DNA of 64,000 nucleotides. Source: UBA4363 sp002393965 (GTDB taxonomy: Bacteria; Bacteroidota; Bacteroidia; Bacteroidales; Paludibacteraceae). The translations under genes and the position numbers were made by a program. Positions 37,100 to 46,175 of the stretch are shown piece by piece. The first letter of the stretch is position 1, and every line of letters starts with the position of its first letter. The stretch is taken from NCBI GenBank assembly GCA_946542925.1, contig CAMNLA010000006.1, forward strand, positions 1-64,000, given 5' to 3'. Below the pieces are notes generated by a model. That model was not told where the DNA came from. It saw only the letters and a list, made by a program, of their open reading frames with translations, and did no database searches.

Positions 37100-37143
37100 T
37101 CTCCTATCTATTTCTTTCCTACCGGATGGGATTCTTTATAGAT

Positions 37144-38319
37144 TTACTTGCAGAGATCCAAGACAGTACGGGAGCCTTCCGTATTTAACTTGACGTAAGA
37201 ACCGAAAACCTCCCCTTTATTACGGTGCAGGTTAGTGTTAACCTTATCCAGGTCTAAAGGTTCACTTGTTAATTCGCTCAAAGTCGTAGGAAGTCCAATG
37301 CTATGAAAGAAGATTTTTAATCGTTCAATCCCCTCTCTCGCCATAGCACCAGGATCGGCTGACGAACGAACACCCCACACACGTTCTGCCATTTGCGCAA
37401 TTTTCTCAGGATTGGTCCGCGCAGCAAATGACAGCCATGCCGGATAGACTACAGAAAGACCAGCTCCATGAGCAATATTAGACTGTATTGCACTTAATTC
37501 ATGTTCAATAAAATGCGACCCCCAATCCTCTTCACGCCCTACTCCACACATTCCGATATGCGCCTGTGTTCCTGCCCACATGATATTAGCACGAGCTCCG
37601 TAATCTTTCGGATTATTCATGACACGAGGTGCCATTTCTATAATAGAAAGTAACAGAGCCTCACAAAGACGATCTGTCAGACTCACGTCTTTCGTGTTTG
37701 AAAAATATCGTTCCATGATATGTGCCATCATATCAGAAATACCACAGGCCGTCTGGAAAGGTGGGAGAGTTATCGTCAACTCTGGATTCATAATAGAAAA
37801 AACGGGTCTCAACAATTCTGGCTGCCGTATTGAAAGCTTTTGTTGTGCCTGTTCATCCGTAATAACAGAGTTCCCTGATCCTTCACTTCCAGCAGCGGGG
37901 ATAGTCAAGACATCCGCCACCTTTAATGCTTTTGTTGGAGTGGATTTTCCAATATAAAAGTCCCAAAAATCACCCTCGTAATAGTAACCTACCGCAATTG
38001 CCTTGGCAGTGTCAATAACCGAACCTCCTCCCAAAGCCAAAAGTAGATCAGGATGTTCCTGTCGAGCCAAAGAAATTCCCTCACGAACTTTTAACGTCTC
38101 AGGATTGGCTTGCACCCCAGACAACTCAACATACGACAAATGTTCCTCGTCCAATACCTGTTTCACACGGTCCAACAAGCCACTTCGGACGGCAGAACCT
38201 TTGCCATAGACAATCATCACCTTATGAGCACCATACTTAACGGCCAGTTTCCCCGTTTGGTTTTCCGCCCCACGTCCAAAAACGAATTCAGTAGGGCTAT
38301 AATAACTAAAATTTTCCAT
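37144..38319 (-). CDS. iron-containing alcohol dehydrogenase (butanol dehydrogenase-like)
   Basis: A 391-residue NAD(P)H-dependent dehydrogenase of the group III, iron-activated family that reduces aldehydes to alcohols. Seen are GGGSVIDTAKAI at 97-108 (nucleotide binding), CGISDMMAHIMERYF with metal-binding Asp and His, and HGAGLSVVYPAWL with a further His. The closest pattern in memory is BDH/YqhD, which acts on short aldehydes. It precedes the S41 protease by 44 bp, with no clear functional link. Confidence 0.92.
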   Translation of the reverse strand: MENFSYYSPTEFVFGRGAENQTGKLAVKYGAHKVMIVYGKGSAVRSGLLDRVKQVLDEEHLSYVELSGVQANPETLKVREGISLARQEHPDLLLALGGGSVIDTAKAIAVGYYYEGDFWDFYIGKSTPTKALKVADVLTIPAAGSEGSGNSVITDEQAQQKLSIRQPELLRPVFSIMNPELTITLPPFQTACGISDMMAHIMERYFSNTKDVSLTDRLCEALLLSIIEMAPRVMNNPKDYGARANIMWAGTQAHIGMCGVGREEDWGSHFIEHELSAIQSNIAHGAGLSVVYPAWLSFAARTNPEKIAQMAERVWGVRSSADPGAMAREGIERLKIFFHSIGLPTTLSELTSEPLDLDKVNTNLHRNKGEVFGSYVKLNTEGSRTVLDLCK

Positions 38320-38424
38320 CTTGTTTTATGAATTATATATGATGTAAAGATACTAATTATATCGTATGTCTATTCCCGTCTGAGAAAAGAGCCATATCTT
38401 CCTTCTCCTCCATCCTCCTCCGCG

Positions 38425-39345
38425 TCACTGAACTGTCAAATAAACCGCAGTTCTCTGCCAGAATTCCGTCGTCAGATCCGGAAGTTTTCTCAAATCATCA
38501 AGAGAAGAAACATGTCCGTGATTCCTTCTATATTCAAAAATGGATTGTGCTTGTCTGTATGAAATATAAGGGTGGCGACACATCTGTTCAATGGATGCCC
38601 TATTAACATTGATTCGACGCACTTGTGATGAATCCACAATCATACGAGAGCGCAAATATTCTACATAGTGTTTATTTGCCCAAGGGATAGCCTCATAAAG
38701 TTGTTCTGATGAAACATACCCTCCCAGGGTTTCCCCATAGTAAACTATCTGACGAGCCACCACTGGCTTCATAATTTTCTGTAACGAAAGTGTGTCCAGC
38801 TTATTCAGTTCTATTCGGGTTGAGACCTCTTTTTTTTGATTCTCAATCTTTTCCGTTTCATCCTTTGTCAGTGAGTTTGATGAAATCACAATATAAGGGC
38901 GAAGAGAGGCAAACAAAGTAGAAGATAGCCCATAAATTCTCGAAAAATCTTCTGCCTTGCGAAAACGACCTCCTTTCTGCCGATATAGCATCACATTATG
39001 CGCCTGCCATGGGAGGAGCCCTAAACGAATAAACGAAGCAGAATCCAATTTGTTCGGGTCAAACAGGAAACGTTCTATTTTGACCGGTTCTTTCCTATCT
39101 TGATTACCTACATACGACTTCGAATCATATTTTAACCTGTTTCGATTAATTTTATCCTTATGTATGCTTTGAGACAATAAATCTGTCTGTTTACTATAGT
39201 TTTCGTTCACAAGCACAAGGTCGGAGGTCCGCACATCCGTTCGGAAATAGAAAAAATCAATGACAATCAACAACAAAAGCAAGACAAATAAAACCAACAT
39301 CGTCATGCGTTGAGTCGAAGAAAAGCGAAAAAAGTCTCCCCACAT
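38425..39345 (-). CDS. membrane-anchored helix-hairpin-helix protein (ComEA-like repeats)
   Basis: A 306-residue protein with one N-terminal membrane segment (MTMLVLFVLLLLLIVIDFF, about 14-32) and several helix-hairpin-helix motifs: DSASFIRLGLLPWQAHNVMLY, ELNKLDTLSLQKI and NVNRASIEQMCRHPYISYR, the last followed by HGHVSSLDDLRKLPDL. ComEA-type motifs bind DNA without sequence preference, so a role in DNA uptake or envelope-bound DNA is possible; in Bacteroidota the function is not settled. I use the ATG at 39345, since the 26 extra upstream residues precede a signal anchor oddly and span the probable promoter. Confidence 0.83.
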   Translation of the reverse strand: MWGDFFRFSSTQRMTMLVLFVLLLLLIVIDFFYFRTDVRTSDLVLVNENYSKQTDLLSQSIHKDKINRNRLKYDSKSYVGNQDRKEPVKIERFLFDPNKLDSASFIRLGLLPWQAHNVMLYRQKGGRFRKAEDFSRIYGLSSTLFASLRPYIVISSNSLTKDETEKIENQKKEVSTRIELNKLDTLSLQKIMKPVVARQIVYYGETLGGYVSSEQLYEAIPWANKHYVEYLRSRMIVDSSQVRRINVNRASIEQMCRHPYISYRQAQSIFEYRRNHGHVSSLDDLRKLPDLTTEFWQRTAVYLTVQ

Positions 39346-39371
39346 AGCCTTAATTATTGGTATACCTTTTA

Positions 39372-39404
39372 CAAATATAGAGGAATATTGTTCTTGTATT
39401 ACAA
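39372..39404 (-). promoter_or_regulatory. candidate promoter of the helix-hairpin-helix gene
   Basis: On the minus strand: TTG (39402-39404), a 22-bp spacer and TATATTTG (39372-39379). The -7 box is a full match; the spacer is one base longer than usual. Confidence 0.55.
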
Positions 39405-39494
39405 CTTTTGATTCTAACCACAAAGTATGTCAGGGACTGTTTTTCTAAGAATGAAAAGAACTTTGGGATGTAACCTCACTGAAAAAAATATACC

Positions 39495-39502
39495 TATCTT
39501 TG
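39495..39502 (+). promoter_or_regulatory. aroK: candidate -7 box (TATCTTTG) of aroK
   Basis: TATCTTTG matches TAnnTTTG and lies 26 bp before the aroK ATG. The nearest upstream TTTG (39462-39465) is 29 bp away, too far for a standard -33, so only the -7 box is supported. Confidence 0.45.
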
Positions 39503-39527
39503 CGAGAAGAGACGAAATGTCAAAACC

Positions 39528-40073
39528 ATGAACAAGATTTATCTTATTGGCTATATGGGATGTGGCAAAACCACCATTGGTCGTCTGCTGGCGAAACAGA
39601 TAGGATGGTCCTTTGTTGACATGGACACGTACATTGAGAACCGACATCAAGAAACCATCAGCGAATTATTTGCCAAACAGGGAGAAAGTTTTTTTCGAAA
39701 AGCAGAACATACTTCATTAGAAGAAATCTCAAAATCAGAAAATATCGTCGTTTCTACAGGAGGAGGAACCCCATGTTTTTTTGACAATATTGACCTGATG
39801 AACCGAACTGGATTAAGTTTCTACATTTATATGAGTCCAAAGGCATTGTCCATTCGTTTGGAAAGCAATACGAAGAACAGGCCTCTTCTACGGGATAAGA
39901 AAGGGAAATCTTTGGAATGCTTTATCGAGGCACAACTATCTCAAAGACAACCTTTTTATGAAAAAGCCCTCTATAGGGTAAACAATGAGAGAGAACACCC
40001 ACAAGCTACCGTGGAGGAGATTATCAATATACTTAAAAATAATATATGGACAATGGTAAAATCTGAGTGCTGA
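39528..40073 (+). CDS. aroK: shikimate kinase
   Basis: Phosphorylates shikimate at the 3-hydroxyl with ATP, step five of aromatic amino acid synthesis. The 181 residues carry the Walker A GYMGCGKTT at 8-16, the shikimate-binding DMDTYIE at 31-37, FFRKAEHTSLEE near 58-69 and the STGGGTPCF loop at about 77-85. It seems to lead a run with pyrE, an SRPBCC gene, argH and a flippase. Confidence 0.95.
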   Translation: MNKIYLIGYMGCGKTTIGRLLAKQIGWSFVDMDTYIENRHQETISELFAKQGESFFRKAEHTSLEEISKSENIVVSTGGGTPCFFDNIDLMNRTGLSFYIYMSPKALSIRLESNTKNRPLLRDKKGKSLECFIEAQLSQRQPFYEKALYRVNNEREHPQATVEEIINILKNNIWTMVKSEC

Positions 40074-40183
40074 AGAAATTGTCCATTACCCGCATTTAAA
40101 CGAATACAGATAATTTGCAATGACATTAAACTGGTTTTTCCAGGCCTCTAAACTGACTGAAATAAAACTAAAACGACATAGAT

Positions 40184-40816
40184 ATGACAGCTTCAGAAAA
40201 ACAAGTAGCAGAATGTCTGCTAAAAATCAAAGCAATAAAACTACAGCCAAACAATCCATTCACATGGGCATCCGGATGGCACTCCCCTATCTATTGCGAC
40301 AATAGAAAAACCCTCTCTTATCCTGAAATTCGAACACTTATCCGCGACGCTTTTGTAGATAAAATCAAGAAAAACTATCCCCAAACGGAACTGATTGCCG
40401 GAGTAGCCACAGGTGCCATCGCACAAGGTGCTCTTGTAGCGCAAAGCCTTGGCCTTCCCTTCGTCTATGTTCGCAGTAGTCCCAAAGATCATGGACTAGG
40501 GAATCTTATTGAAGGTGACTTGAAAAAAAATCAAAAAACCGTCATCATCGAAGACCTTATTTCTACTGGAGGAAGCAGTCTCAAGGCAGCAGAAGCCCTA
40601 AGATCATCAGAAGCTGATGTTTTGGGCATGGTGGCCATCTTTACATATGGATTCCACGTTTCAGAAAAAGCGTTTAAAGAACACTCGATTAATCTTACAA
40701 CACTCTCGAACTACAATGTTTTAATTGAAACTGCACTTTCTGAAGGATATATCTCAGAATCCGATGTTGAAAAACTGAAAGAATGGAGAAAATCCCCTGA
40801 CTCTTGGGGTAAATAG
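40184..40816 (+). CDS. pyrE: orotate phosphoribosyltransferase
   Basis: Makes OMP from orotate and PRPP in pyrimidine synthesis. The 210-residue chain has the orotate-side segment SGWHSPIYCDNRK at 30-42, the flexible-loop region KDHGLGNLIEGDL at about 101-113 and the PRPP motif VIIEDLISTGGSS at 120-132. It starts 110 bp after aroK and 12 bp before the SRPBCC gene. Confidence 0.95.
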   Translation: MTASEKQVAECLLKIKAIKLQPNNPFTWASGWHSPIYCDNRKTLSYPEIRTLIRDAFVDKIKKNYPQTELIAGVATGAIAQGALVAQSLGLPFVYVRSSPKDHGLGNLIEGDLKKNQKTVIIEDLISTGGSSLKAAEALRSSEADVLGMVAIFTYGFHVSEKAFKEHSINLTTLSNYNVLIETALSEGYISESDVEKLKEWRKSPDSWGK

Positions 40817-40828
40817 AATCGAAAAAAT

Positions 40829-41248
40829 ATGGAAGAATACACCAGTGATGTAAAGATTATCGCTGCGAACGATGTCAACGTCTTCGCCAAACTTAGCAAT
40901 CTCGAAAATCTGCAACAATACAAAGACCTTATACCCGAAACAAGTGGAATAAGGGATTTGAAAAGCGATCGAGATACAGTTAGTTTCAACATTAATCCTG
41001 TTGGAGAAATAAAATTATCCATCATAGAAAGGGAACCCAATAGAACCATTAAATTTGGGGTAATGCAGTCTCCCATTGCCGCAAACTTTTGGATACAGTT
41101 GCTCAAGACGAACGAGAAAGAGACAAAACTTCGATTAACTCTAAAAGCAGATCTCCCATTCATGATTAAAGTAATGGTCGGTTCCAAGATACAAGACGGC
41201 ATCAACCGTTTTGCCGATTTATTGGCTCAATTACCATATGAACCATAG
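40829..41248 (+). CDS. SRPBCC (START/polyketide cyclase-like) family protein
   Basis: A 139-residue protein that fits the helix-grip SRPBCC fold: an N-terminal helical segment (VNVFAKLSNLENLQQYKDLI), a beta-rich centre and a long C-terminal helix (KVMVGSKIQDGINRFADLLA). These proteins hold hydrophobic ligands in a pocket; the ligand here is unknown. It sits 12 bp after pyrE and 36 bp before argH. Confidence 0.8.
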   Translation: MEEYTSDVKIIAANDVNVFAKLSNLENLQQYKDLIPETSGIRDLKSDRDTVSFNINPVGEIKLSIIEREPNRTIKFGVMQSPIAANFWIQLLKTNEKETKLRLTLKADLPFMIKVMVGSKIQDGINRFADLLAQLPYEP

Positions 41249-41284
41249 AAAATTTGTAAAAAGTCAAAACCAAAAGGCATAAAA

Positions 41285-42637
41285 ATGGCAGAAATGAAAC
41301 TTTGGGACAAGGGACATCCCGTTGATAAAGACATTGAAAAATACACTGTCGGAAAGGACCGAGAAATGGATCTTTTTCTTGCCAAATCCGACGTGACAGG
41401 CTCAATGGCTCATATTACCATGCTAGAAAGCGTAGGTCTGCTAAAAAAGGATGAATTAGATTGCCTGCTAAAAGAATTGAGAACTATCTACCGGGAAATT
41501 GAGAAAGGATCCTTCTCCATCGAACCAAATGTAGAAGACATCCACTCTCAAGTTGAATTGATGTTGACACGCAAACTTGGTGACCTTGGCAAGAAGATTC
41601 ATAGTGGACGATCTCGCAATGATCAAGTGCTAGTGGACTTAAAATTATTTACCCGGAGGAAAATATTCGAATTAGCAAAAGCGGTCAATAGTTTGTTTCT
41701 TACTTTAGAAGAACAATCAGAAAAATACAAGAATGTCCTTATGCCCGGCTATACACACCTGCAAGTCGCGATGCCTTCGTCTTTCGGTCTATGGTTTGGT
41801 GCCTACGCAGAATCCCTGACAGACGACATACAGCTCTTGCTTGCCGCTTGGAAAATTTGCAACCGGAACCCTCTAGGGAGTGCTGCGGGCTATGGCTCTT
41901 CCTTTCCCCTAAACCGCCAAATGACTAGTGATCTATTAGGTTTTGATGGTCTAAACTATAATGTTGTCTATGCCCAAATGGGACGAGGTAAAATGGAACG
42001 CTGCGTAGCCTATGCTATTGCCTCAATTGCCAACACTATAGCCAAACTGGCTTTTGACGCATGTCTCTTCTCTAGTCAAAACTTTGGGTTTGTAAGACTT
42101 GCGGATGAATACACAACAGGATCATCCATCATGCCTCACAAAAAGAACCCCGATGTCTTCGAACTGACTCGCGCCAAATGTAACAGACTACAAAGTTTAC
42201 CAAGCGATATCCTACTTATCACGAACAATCTCCCGTCTGGATACTTCCGCGACCTACAAATTATTAAAGAACTTTTCTTGCCAGCTTTCGACGAATTAAT
42301 TTCAGTCTTGACGATGACACAACACATGATGAAGGACATCAAGGTTAATGAAAATATTCTTGAAGACAAACGCTATGATTCTATGTTCTCAGTAGAAGAA
42401 GTCAATCGTCTGGTTAGCGAAGAGGGAATGCCATTCCGCGATGCCTATAAAAAAGTAGGTCTTGAGATCGAGGACGGTCGGTTTTGTCCAAACAAGAACA
42501 TCCAACATTCTCATGAAGGCAGCATCGGGAATCTGTGTACTGAACAGGTCAAGTCATACATGAAACAGATTCTGAATGAATTCTCTTTCGAACGAGCCTT
42601 CTCTGCGGAGCAGAAACTCGTTCAAGGAGAAGATTAA
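41285..42637 (+). CDS. argH: argininosuccinate lyase
   Basis: Last step of arginine synthesis: splits argininosuccinate into arginine and fumarate. The 450 residues show the superfamily regions HSGRSRNDQV near 100, GYTHLQVAMPS near 157 and the catalytic loop GSSIMPHKKNPD at about residue 280 with the active-site Ser. The stop lies 3 bp before the flippase ATG, so an arginine gene and a glycan export gene are transcriptionally joined. Confidence 0.95.
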   Translation: MAEMKLWDKGHPVDKDIEKYTVGKDREMDLFLAKSDVTGSMAHITMLESVGLLKKDELDCLLKELRTIYREIEKGSFSIEPNVEDIHSQVELMLTRKLGDLGKKIHSGRSRNDQVLVDLKLFTRRKIFELAKAVNSLFLTLEEQSEKYKNVLMPGYTHLQVAMPSSFGLWFGAYAESLTDDIQLLLAAWKICNRNPLGSAAGYGSSFPLNRQMTSDLLGFDGLNYNVVYAQMGRGKMERCVAYAIASIANTIAKLAFDACLFSSQNFGFVRLADEYTTGSSIMPHKKNPDVFELTRAKCNRLQSLPSDILLITNNLPSGYFRDLQIIKELFLPAFDELISVLTMTQHMMKDIKVNENILEDKRYDSMFSVEEVNRLVSEEGMPFRDAYKKVGLEIEDGRFCPNKNIQHSHEGSIGNLCTEQVKSYMKQILNEFSFERAFSAEQKLVQGED

Positions 42638-42640
42638 GAC

Positions 42641-43879
42641 ATGTTCAATCGCATCAGACACTCCGAAATCCTCCTGAATGGCATCAAACTGATATCTGCC
42701 TCTTCTCTTAGCCAACTTGTTGCCGTTCTCGCATATCCCTTCATCACCCGTCTATATGATCCGAGTTCTCTAGGGCAACTGAGCCTCTTTCTCGCTTTGG
42801 TAGGACTTGGCTGCATTCTTGCATCTGCTCAATATGAAAATGCCATCATGATTGAAACGGACAGCAGAAATGCAGCAACCGTAGTAGACATTTGTTTTCT
42901 TCTTGCTATAATCACAAGTTTTCTCATCTTCGTCATCTCCTATTCTTTTTTCTTGTTTCTGGGAGATGACTATTGTTTTCTGCTTCTCGTCGCTCCGCTC
43001 ACACTATTATCATCAACAGGATGGGTCTATTCGTTTTGGTGCAATCGCAATAACCATTTTGGCCACTCTGCTGCATATACAGCCATACAAAGTCTTGTTT
43101 CTTCTGGCATGAAGATAACTTTGGGGTTGTTTCATCTTCAAAAATGGGGGCTCATACTCGCCACCTTCGTTGGACAGATTGTCGGTCTTTTCAGTATCAT
43201 CTTTTACCGCCCAAAGAAAAACGCACATCTTTTCCAATTCTCATTCAACAGAATGCAGATCCTTGCCCACAAACACATCAACTTCCCAAAATATACTCTT
43301 CTTCACCGATTATTGAATACCGTTGTAAATAATCTGCCTATTCTTGTTTTACCTTTAGCCTTTGACATGGCAGATATCGGTTTTTTTGCTTTGGCCATAA
43401 ACGTTAGTTTGAAACCAGTTCTGTCGTTTGCACGCTTAGCAAACCAAGTTCTGTTTCATCGTATCGGAAGAAATCATCGTAACGGTATCAAAAGTTATCG
43501 ACAATTGTTGCTCTTCTTTCTGAAGATATTACGTATTGCCATTCCTCTATTACTTATTATCTACATTATTCTGCCTCACACGACAATATTCATCTTTGGA
43601 GACGGATGGCAGAAAACCGGACAATTATTACAAATAATATTACCGTGGATTCTGGCATCATTTCTAGCCCAAACTCTTAATTTCATTCCATTTGTCTTTT
43701 CCAAACAACGAGAGGCTTTTATATTCGAGATTATCGGAACACTGCTTCAATGTTGCATTCTAATCTTTGGCCTTCATTTAGAAAACTTGACCCTTGCCAT
43801 CACTCTTCTTTCTTGCACAAATACAATATTTTATATTAGCCAAATTTGGTGGTACTTCTATTTGCTGAAGAACAACTAG
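42641..43879 (+). CDS. oligosaccharide flippase (Wzx/polysaccharide transport family)
   Basis: A 412-residue polytopic inner-membrane protein with about 12 hydrophobic segments. The N-terminal block (GIKLISASSLSQLVAVLAYP, then FITRLYDPSSLGQL) matches the MATE-like Wzx family that moves lipid-linked oligosaccharides to the periplasmic face. It follows argH by 3 bp. Its TAG stop overlaps the TAG stop of the convergent flippase gene through the shared tetranucleotide CTAG. Confidence 0.88.
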   Translation: MFNRIRHSEILLNGIKLISASSLSQLVAVLAYPFITRLYDPSSLGQLSLFLALVGLGCILASAQYENAIMIETDSRNAATVVDICFLLAIITSFLIFVISYSFFLFLGDDYCFLLLVAPLTLLSSTGWVYSFWCNRNNHFGHSAAYTAIQSLVSSGMKITLGLFHLQKWGLILATFVGQIVGLFSIIFYRPKKNAHLFQFSFNRMQILAHKHINFPKYTLLHRLLNTVVNNLPILVLPLAFDMADIGFFALAINVSLKPVLSFARLANQVLFHRIGRNHRNGIKSYRQLLLFFLKILRIAIPLLLIIYIILPHTTIFIFGDGWQKTGQLLQIILPWILASFLAQTLNFIPFVFSKQREAFIFEIIGTLLQCCILIFGLHLENLTLAITLLSCTNTIFYISQIWWYFYLLKNN

Positions 43880-45168
43880 ACATTCTTCGCAGTTTGTTTG
43901 CGTATTTTACGACATGCATAACGGCAATAGGACATCTCACAAATTCCAGCAAAAGTCATAGCAAAAGCGACAGCAAGAACTTCATAGTTAGGCAGAATTC
44001 GATCAAAGACCGAAGCCAGGATAAGATACCCGAAAAGACAGGTTATGAGAGAGACAATCTGCGTCATCGTTACATACGAGTAATGGTTCTCAGGAACAAA
44101 GATAAACTGCTGAAATGCAGCGGAAAGCAGAGATGCGTAAACCGTAAAACTAAGAACCACAGCAACAGGGTAAGCCAAGAGCATTTCATGTCCACCCAGT
44201 ATCCAAACAACAGGATAACCCAAAAAAAGAATGCCACATATGACAGCGAAAGATACATACCTCTCATATCGCAGAACACGGTATATGCGAGACGAATTTG
44301 TATTCTCCATGATTTCTGGAAACAGAACAGTATTAATACTTTGTGTGAAATTCTTGACTATAGTAACAAGCTTATTTCCCAAATCGAAAATAGAAACCTC
44401 AGTCATACCAATGAAGACACCGACAAGTACACTGAGAGTACTAGTCTTAAGCTGACCAAAAAAATATGCCCCGAAAAAAGGCAGACACTCTCTGACTTCT
44501 TCTTTCAATCCTTCGACCGTCACTCGTACTGGACGGAGTCCTTCTCCAACAAAGAGCCAAAATAAAGACCAGAGCGAAGTGGACATGAGGGATATTGAAG
44601 TAATGCACATGTAGGTAACATTATCATCTGGTCCTTTAATAAACAGGAAAACGGCAGGAATCATCAATAAGCGAAAAATGATTGTCGTAACACTAGTAAT
44701 ACGCAACTTTTTTATAGCTTGGTAAAACCACTGAACATTGAAGAGTTCCGCAAATAACATTCCGAAAGAGAAAAAAAACAGTTTTTTATGCTGAGACAAT
44801 AAAGGACTTACATAAATCGTCACGATAAATGGTATGGAAACAAGCAGAAACACACACACTTTGATTGTCAACACCTCCATCAATACTCGACTCTGTCGGG
44901 TTCTATCTCCTTGACACTCAACAATGCGCTTAGCCGGTGGTATATCCAGCCCAAATGAAATAATCTGGACAGCATAGCATGCGATTGCTTGGGCAAAAAC
45001 AAAATATCCATAACTGTCTGCTCCAATACGTCGAATGACGAAAGGATATAAAACAATTCCAATAAGTGGACTAATAAAATTCACCAATGAAATCCAAGCA
45101 TAGTTTTCTAGCACCCCTGTTCGTTGCAAACCCCCTATAAATCGTCCAACTCTCTCAAACAACTGCAT
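43876..45168 (-). CDS. oligosaccharide flippase family protein
   Basis: A 430-residue membrane protein with about 12 hydrophobic segments. The N-terminal NYAWISLVNFISPLIGIVLYP and VIRRIGADSYGYFVFAQAI are the usual Wzx start. It is not a close copy of the convergent flippase, judging by the different N-terminal blocks. It is the last gene of a minus-strand cassette with a fucosyltransferase-like and a FemAB-like gene, 30 bp after the former. It probably exports a glycan made by that cassette or by genes elsewhere. Confidence 0.88.
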   Translation of the reverse strand: MQLFERVGRFIGGLQRTGVLENYAWISLVNFISPLIGIVLYPFVIRRIGADSYGYFVFAQAIACYAVQIISFGLDIPPAKRIVECQGDRTRQSRVLMEVLTIKVCVFLLVSIPFIVTIYVSPLLSQHKKLFFFSFGMLFAELFNVQWFYQAIKKLRITSVTTIIFRLLMIPAVFLFIKGPDDNVTYMCITSISLMSTSLWSLFWLFVGEGLRPVRVTVEGLKEEVRECLPFFGAYFFGQLKTSTLSVLVGVFIGMTEVSIFDLGNKLVTIVKNFTQSINTVLFPEIMENTNSSRIYRVLRYERYVSFAVICGILFLGYPVVWILGGHEMLLAYPVAVVLSFTVYASLLSAAFQQFIFVPENHYSYVTMTQIVSLITCLFGYLILASVFDRILPNYEVLAVAFAMTFAGICEMSYCRYACRKIRKQTAKNV

Positions 45169-45198
45169 TTGACAAAATGTTTCTTTCTTTTATCCTAT

Positions 45199-46173
45199 TT
45201 ACCAACGTGATAAAATTCGCTCCAGTGGGATATTTCCTATTTTAGCTGCCGTCTCTGGAAAACCACTAACATACATCTCATCAATAGCTGGAGAATAAAT
45301 TTTTTTTGCTTTAGATAGCATCAACAAATCAAGAATTGACTTTCCATACGTAGCAAAAGAGGCTCCTTTGATTGTGTCTTCATGCGCACCCTTCCCTTTT
45401 AACGGAAAAATCCCTTTTCTATTGTCCATAAGAGCGAGAAACCTTGTACTGTCAGACGTTACGAGCAACGGAAGATTCTCCCTTCTCTGGATTTTGGAAA
45501 GACAAGAAAGGCCCCATTCTGCCAAATCGTTCTGACGAGAGATCGAGAGAGGCTGTAAGTCATATTCCGGATAATCACCAAAAATATTTTGGAAGCGAAA
45601 TGCCACACCAATATATTCAGATCCAATCTGTTCGCGATATGTTTTCATTTGCTTCTGCAAAAAATCACATGGAATAAACAACTCCGACCATAGGGACGAC
45701 CAACTAAATTTTGTCCCAAAACGCTCGTTGATTAGCGCCACTATATCGCGGTTGGCATTAACGTGTAATTGACGATTCGTCCTGCTTTCCTTAAGGAGAC
45801 GATTAATGTTCGCATCTCCTATAATGCGCAAAAGACGACTATTCAGAAAGTTACAGGAGAGTTCTTCTGTTCGCAAGCGCCAGTCATAGACTCCTGGCAA
45901 AAAATAATCTTGAAGGTCGAACGGGAAAATATAATGGATACGAAATGGCCTATGGATGGCTTTACAAAACGCATAAAGCGATACTATACCTTTGAATCTA
46001 TCACATAGTCCCCCATGAAAACCAGAACCATCTACCTCAAATACAACTATTTTTTCTTGTCCCCAAGTTCCCCATAGAGGATAACGTCTAATTGAACCTA
46101 AAACATCACGCAGGCTGGGAGTAAGCGGTGACAAAAATAAATCTTTCAGTTTACTAAATTGAAAAATAAACAT
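45199..46173 (-). CDS. putative glycosyltransferase, fucosyltransferase-like (GT11/NodZ-like)
   Basis: A 324-residue soluble protein. Features that recall GT11/GT23 fucosyltransferases: an N-terminal Gly-rich strand followed by GGLCDRFKGIVSLYAFCKAI, a central VAFRFQNIFGDY, then LLVTSDSTRFLALM and SILDLLMLSKAKKIYSPA followed by SGFPETAA, where the GDP-fucose site lies in the family. The strict HxRRxD motif is not present, so the donor is uncertain. I start it at the ATG at 46173: it follows GAAAGGAGAGAGG and gives a 2-bp gap to the previous stop. The assignment rests on remembered pattern only. Confidence 0.55.
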   Translation of the reverse strand: MFIFQFSKLKDLFLSPLTPSLRDVLGSIRRYPLWGTWGQEKIVVFEVDGSGFHGGLCDRFKGIVSLYAFCKAIHRPFRIHYIFPFDLQDYFLPGVYDWRLRTEELSCNFLNSRLLRIIGDANINRLLKESRTNRQLHVNANRDIVALINERFGTKFSWSSLWSELFIPCDFLQKQMKTYREQIGSEYIGVAFRFQNIFGDYPEYDLQPLSISRQNDLAEWGLSCLSKIQRRENLPLLVTSDSTRFLALMDNRKGIFPLKGKGAHEDTIKGASFATYGKSILDLLMLSKAKKIYSPAIDEMYVSGFPETAAKIGNIPLERILSRW

Positions 46174-46175
46174 TT

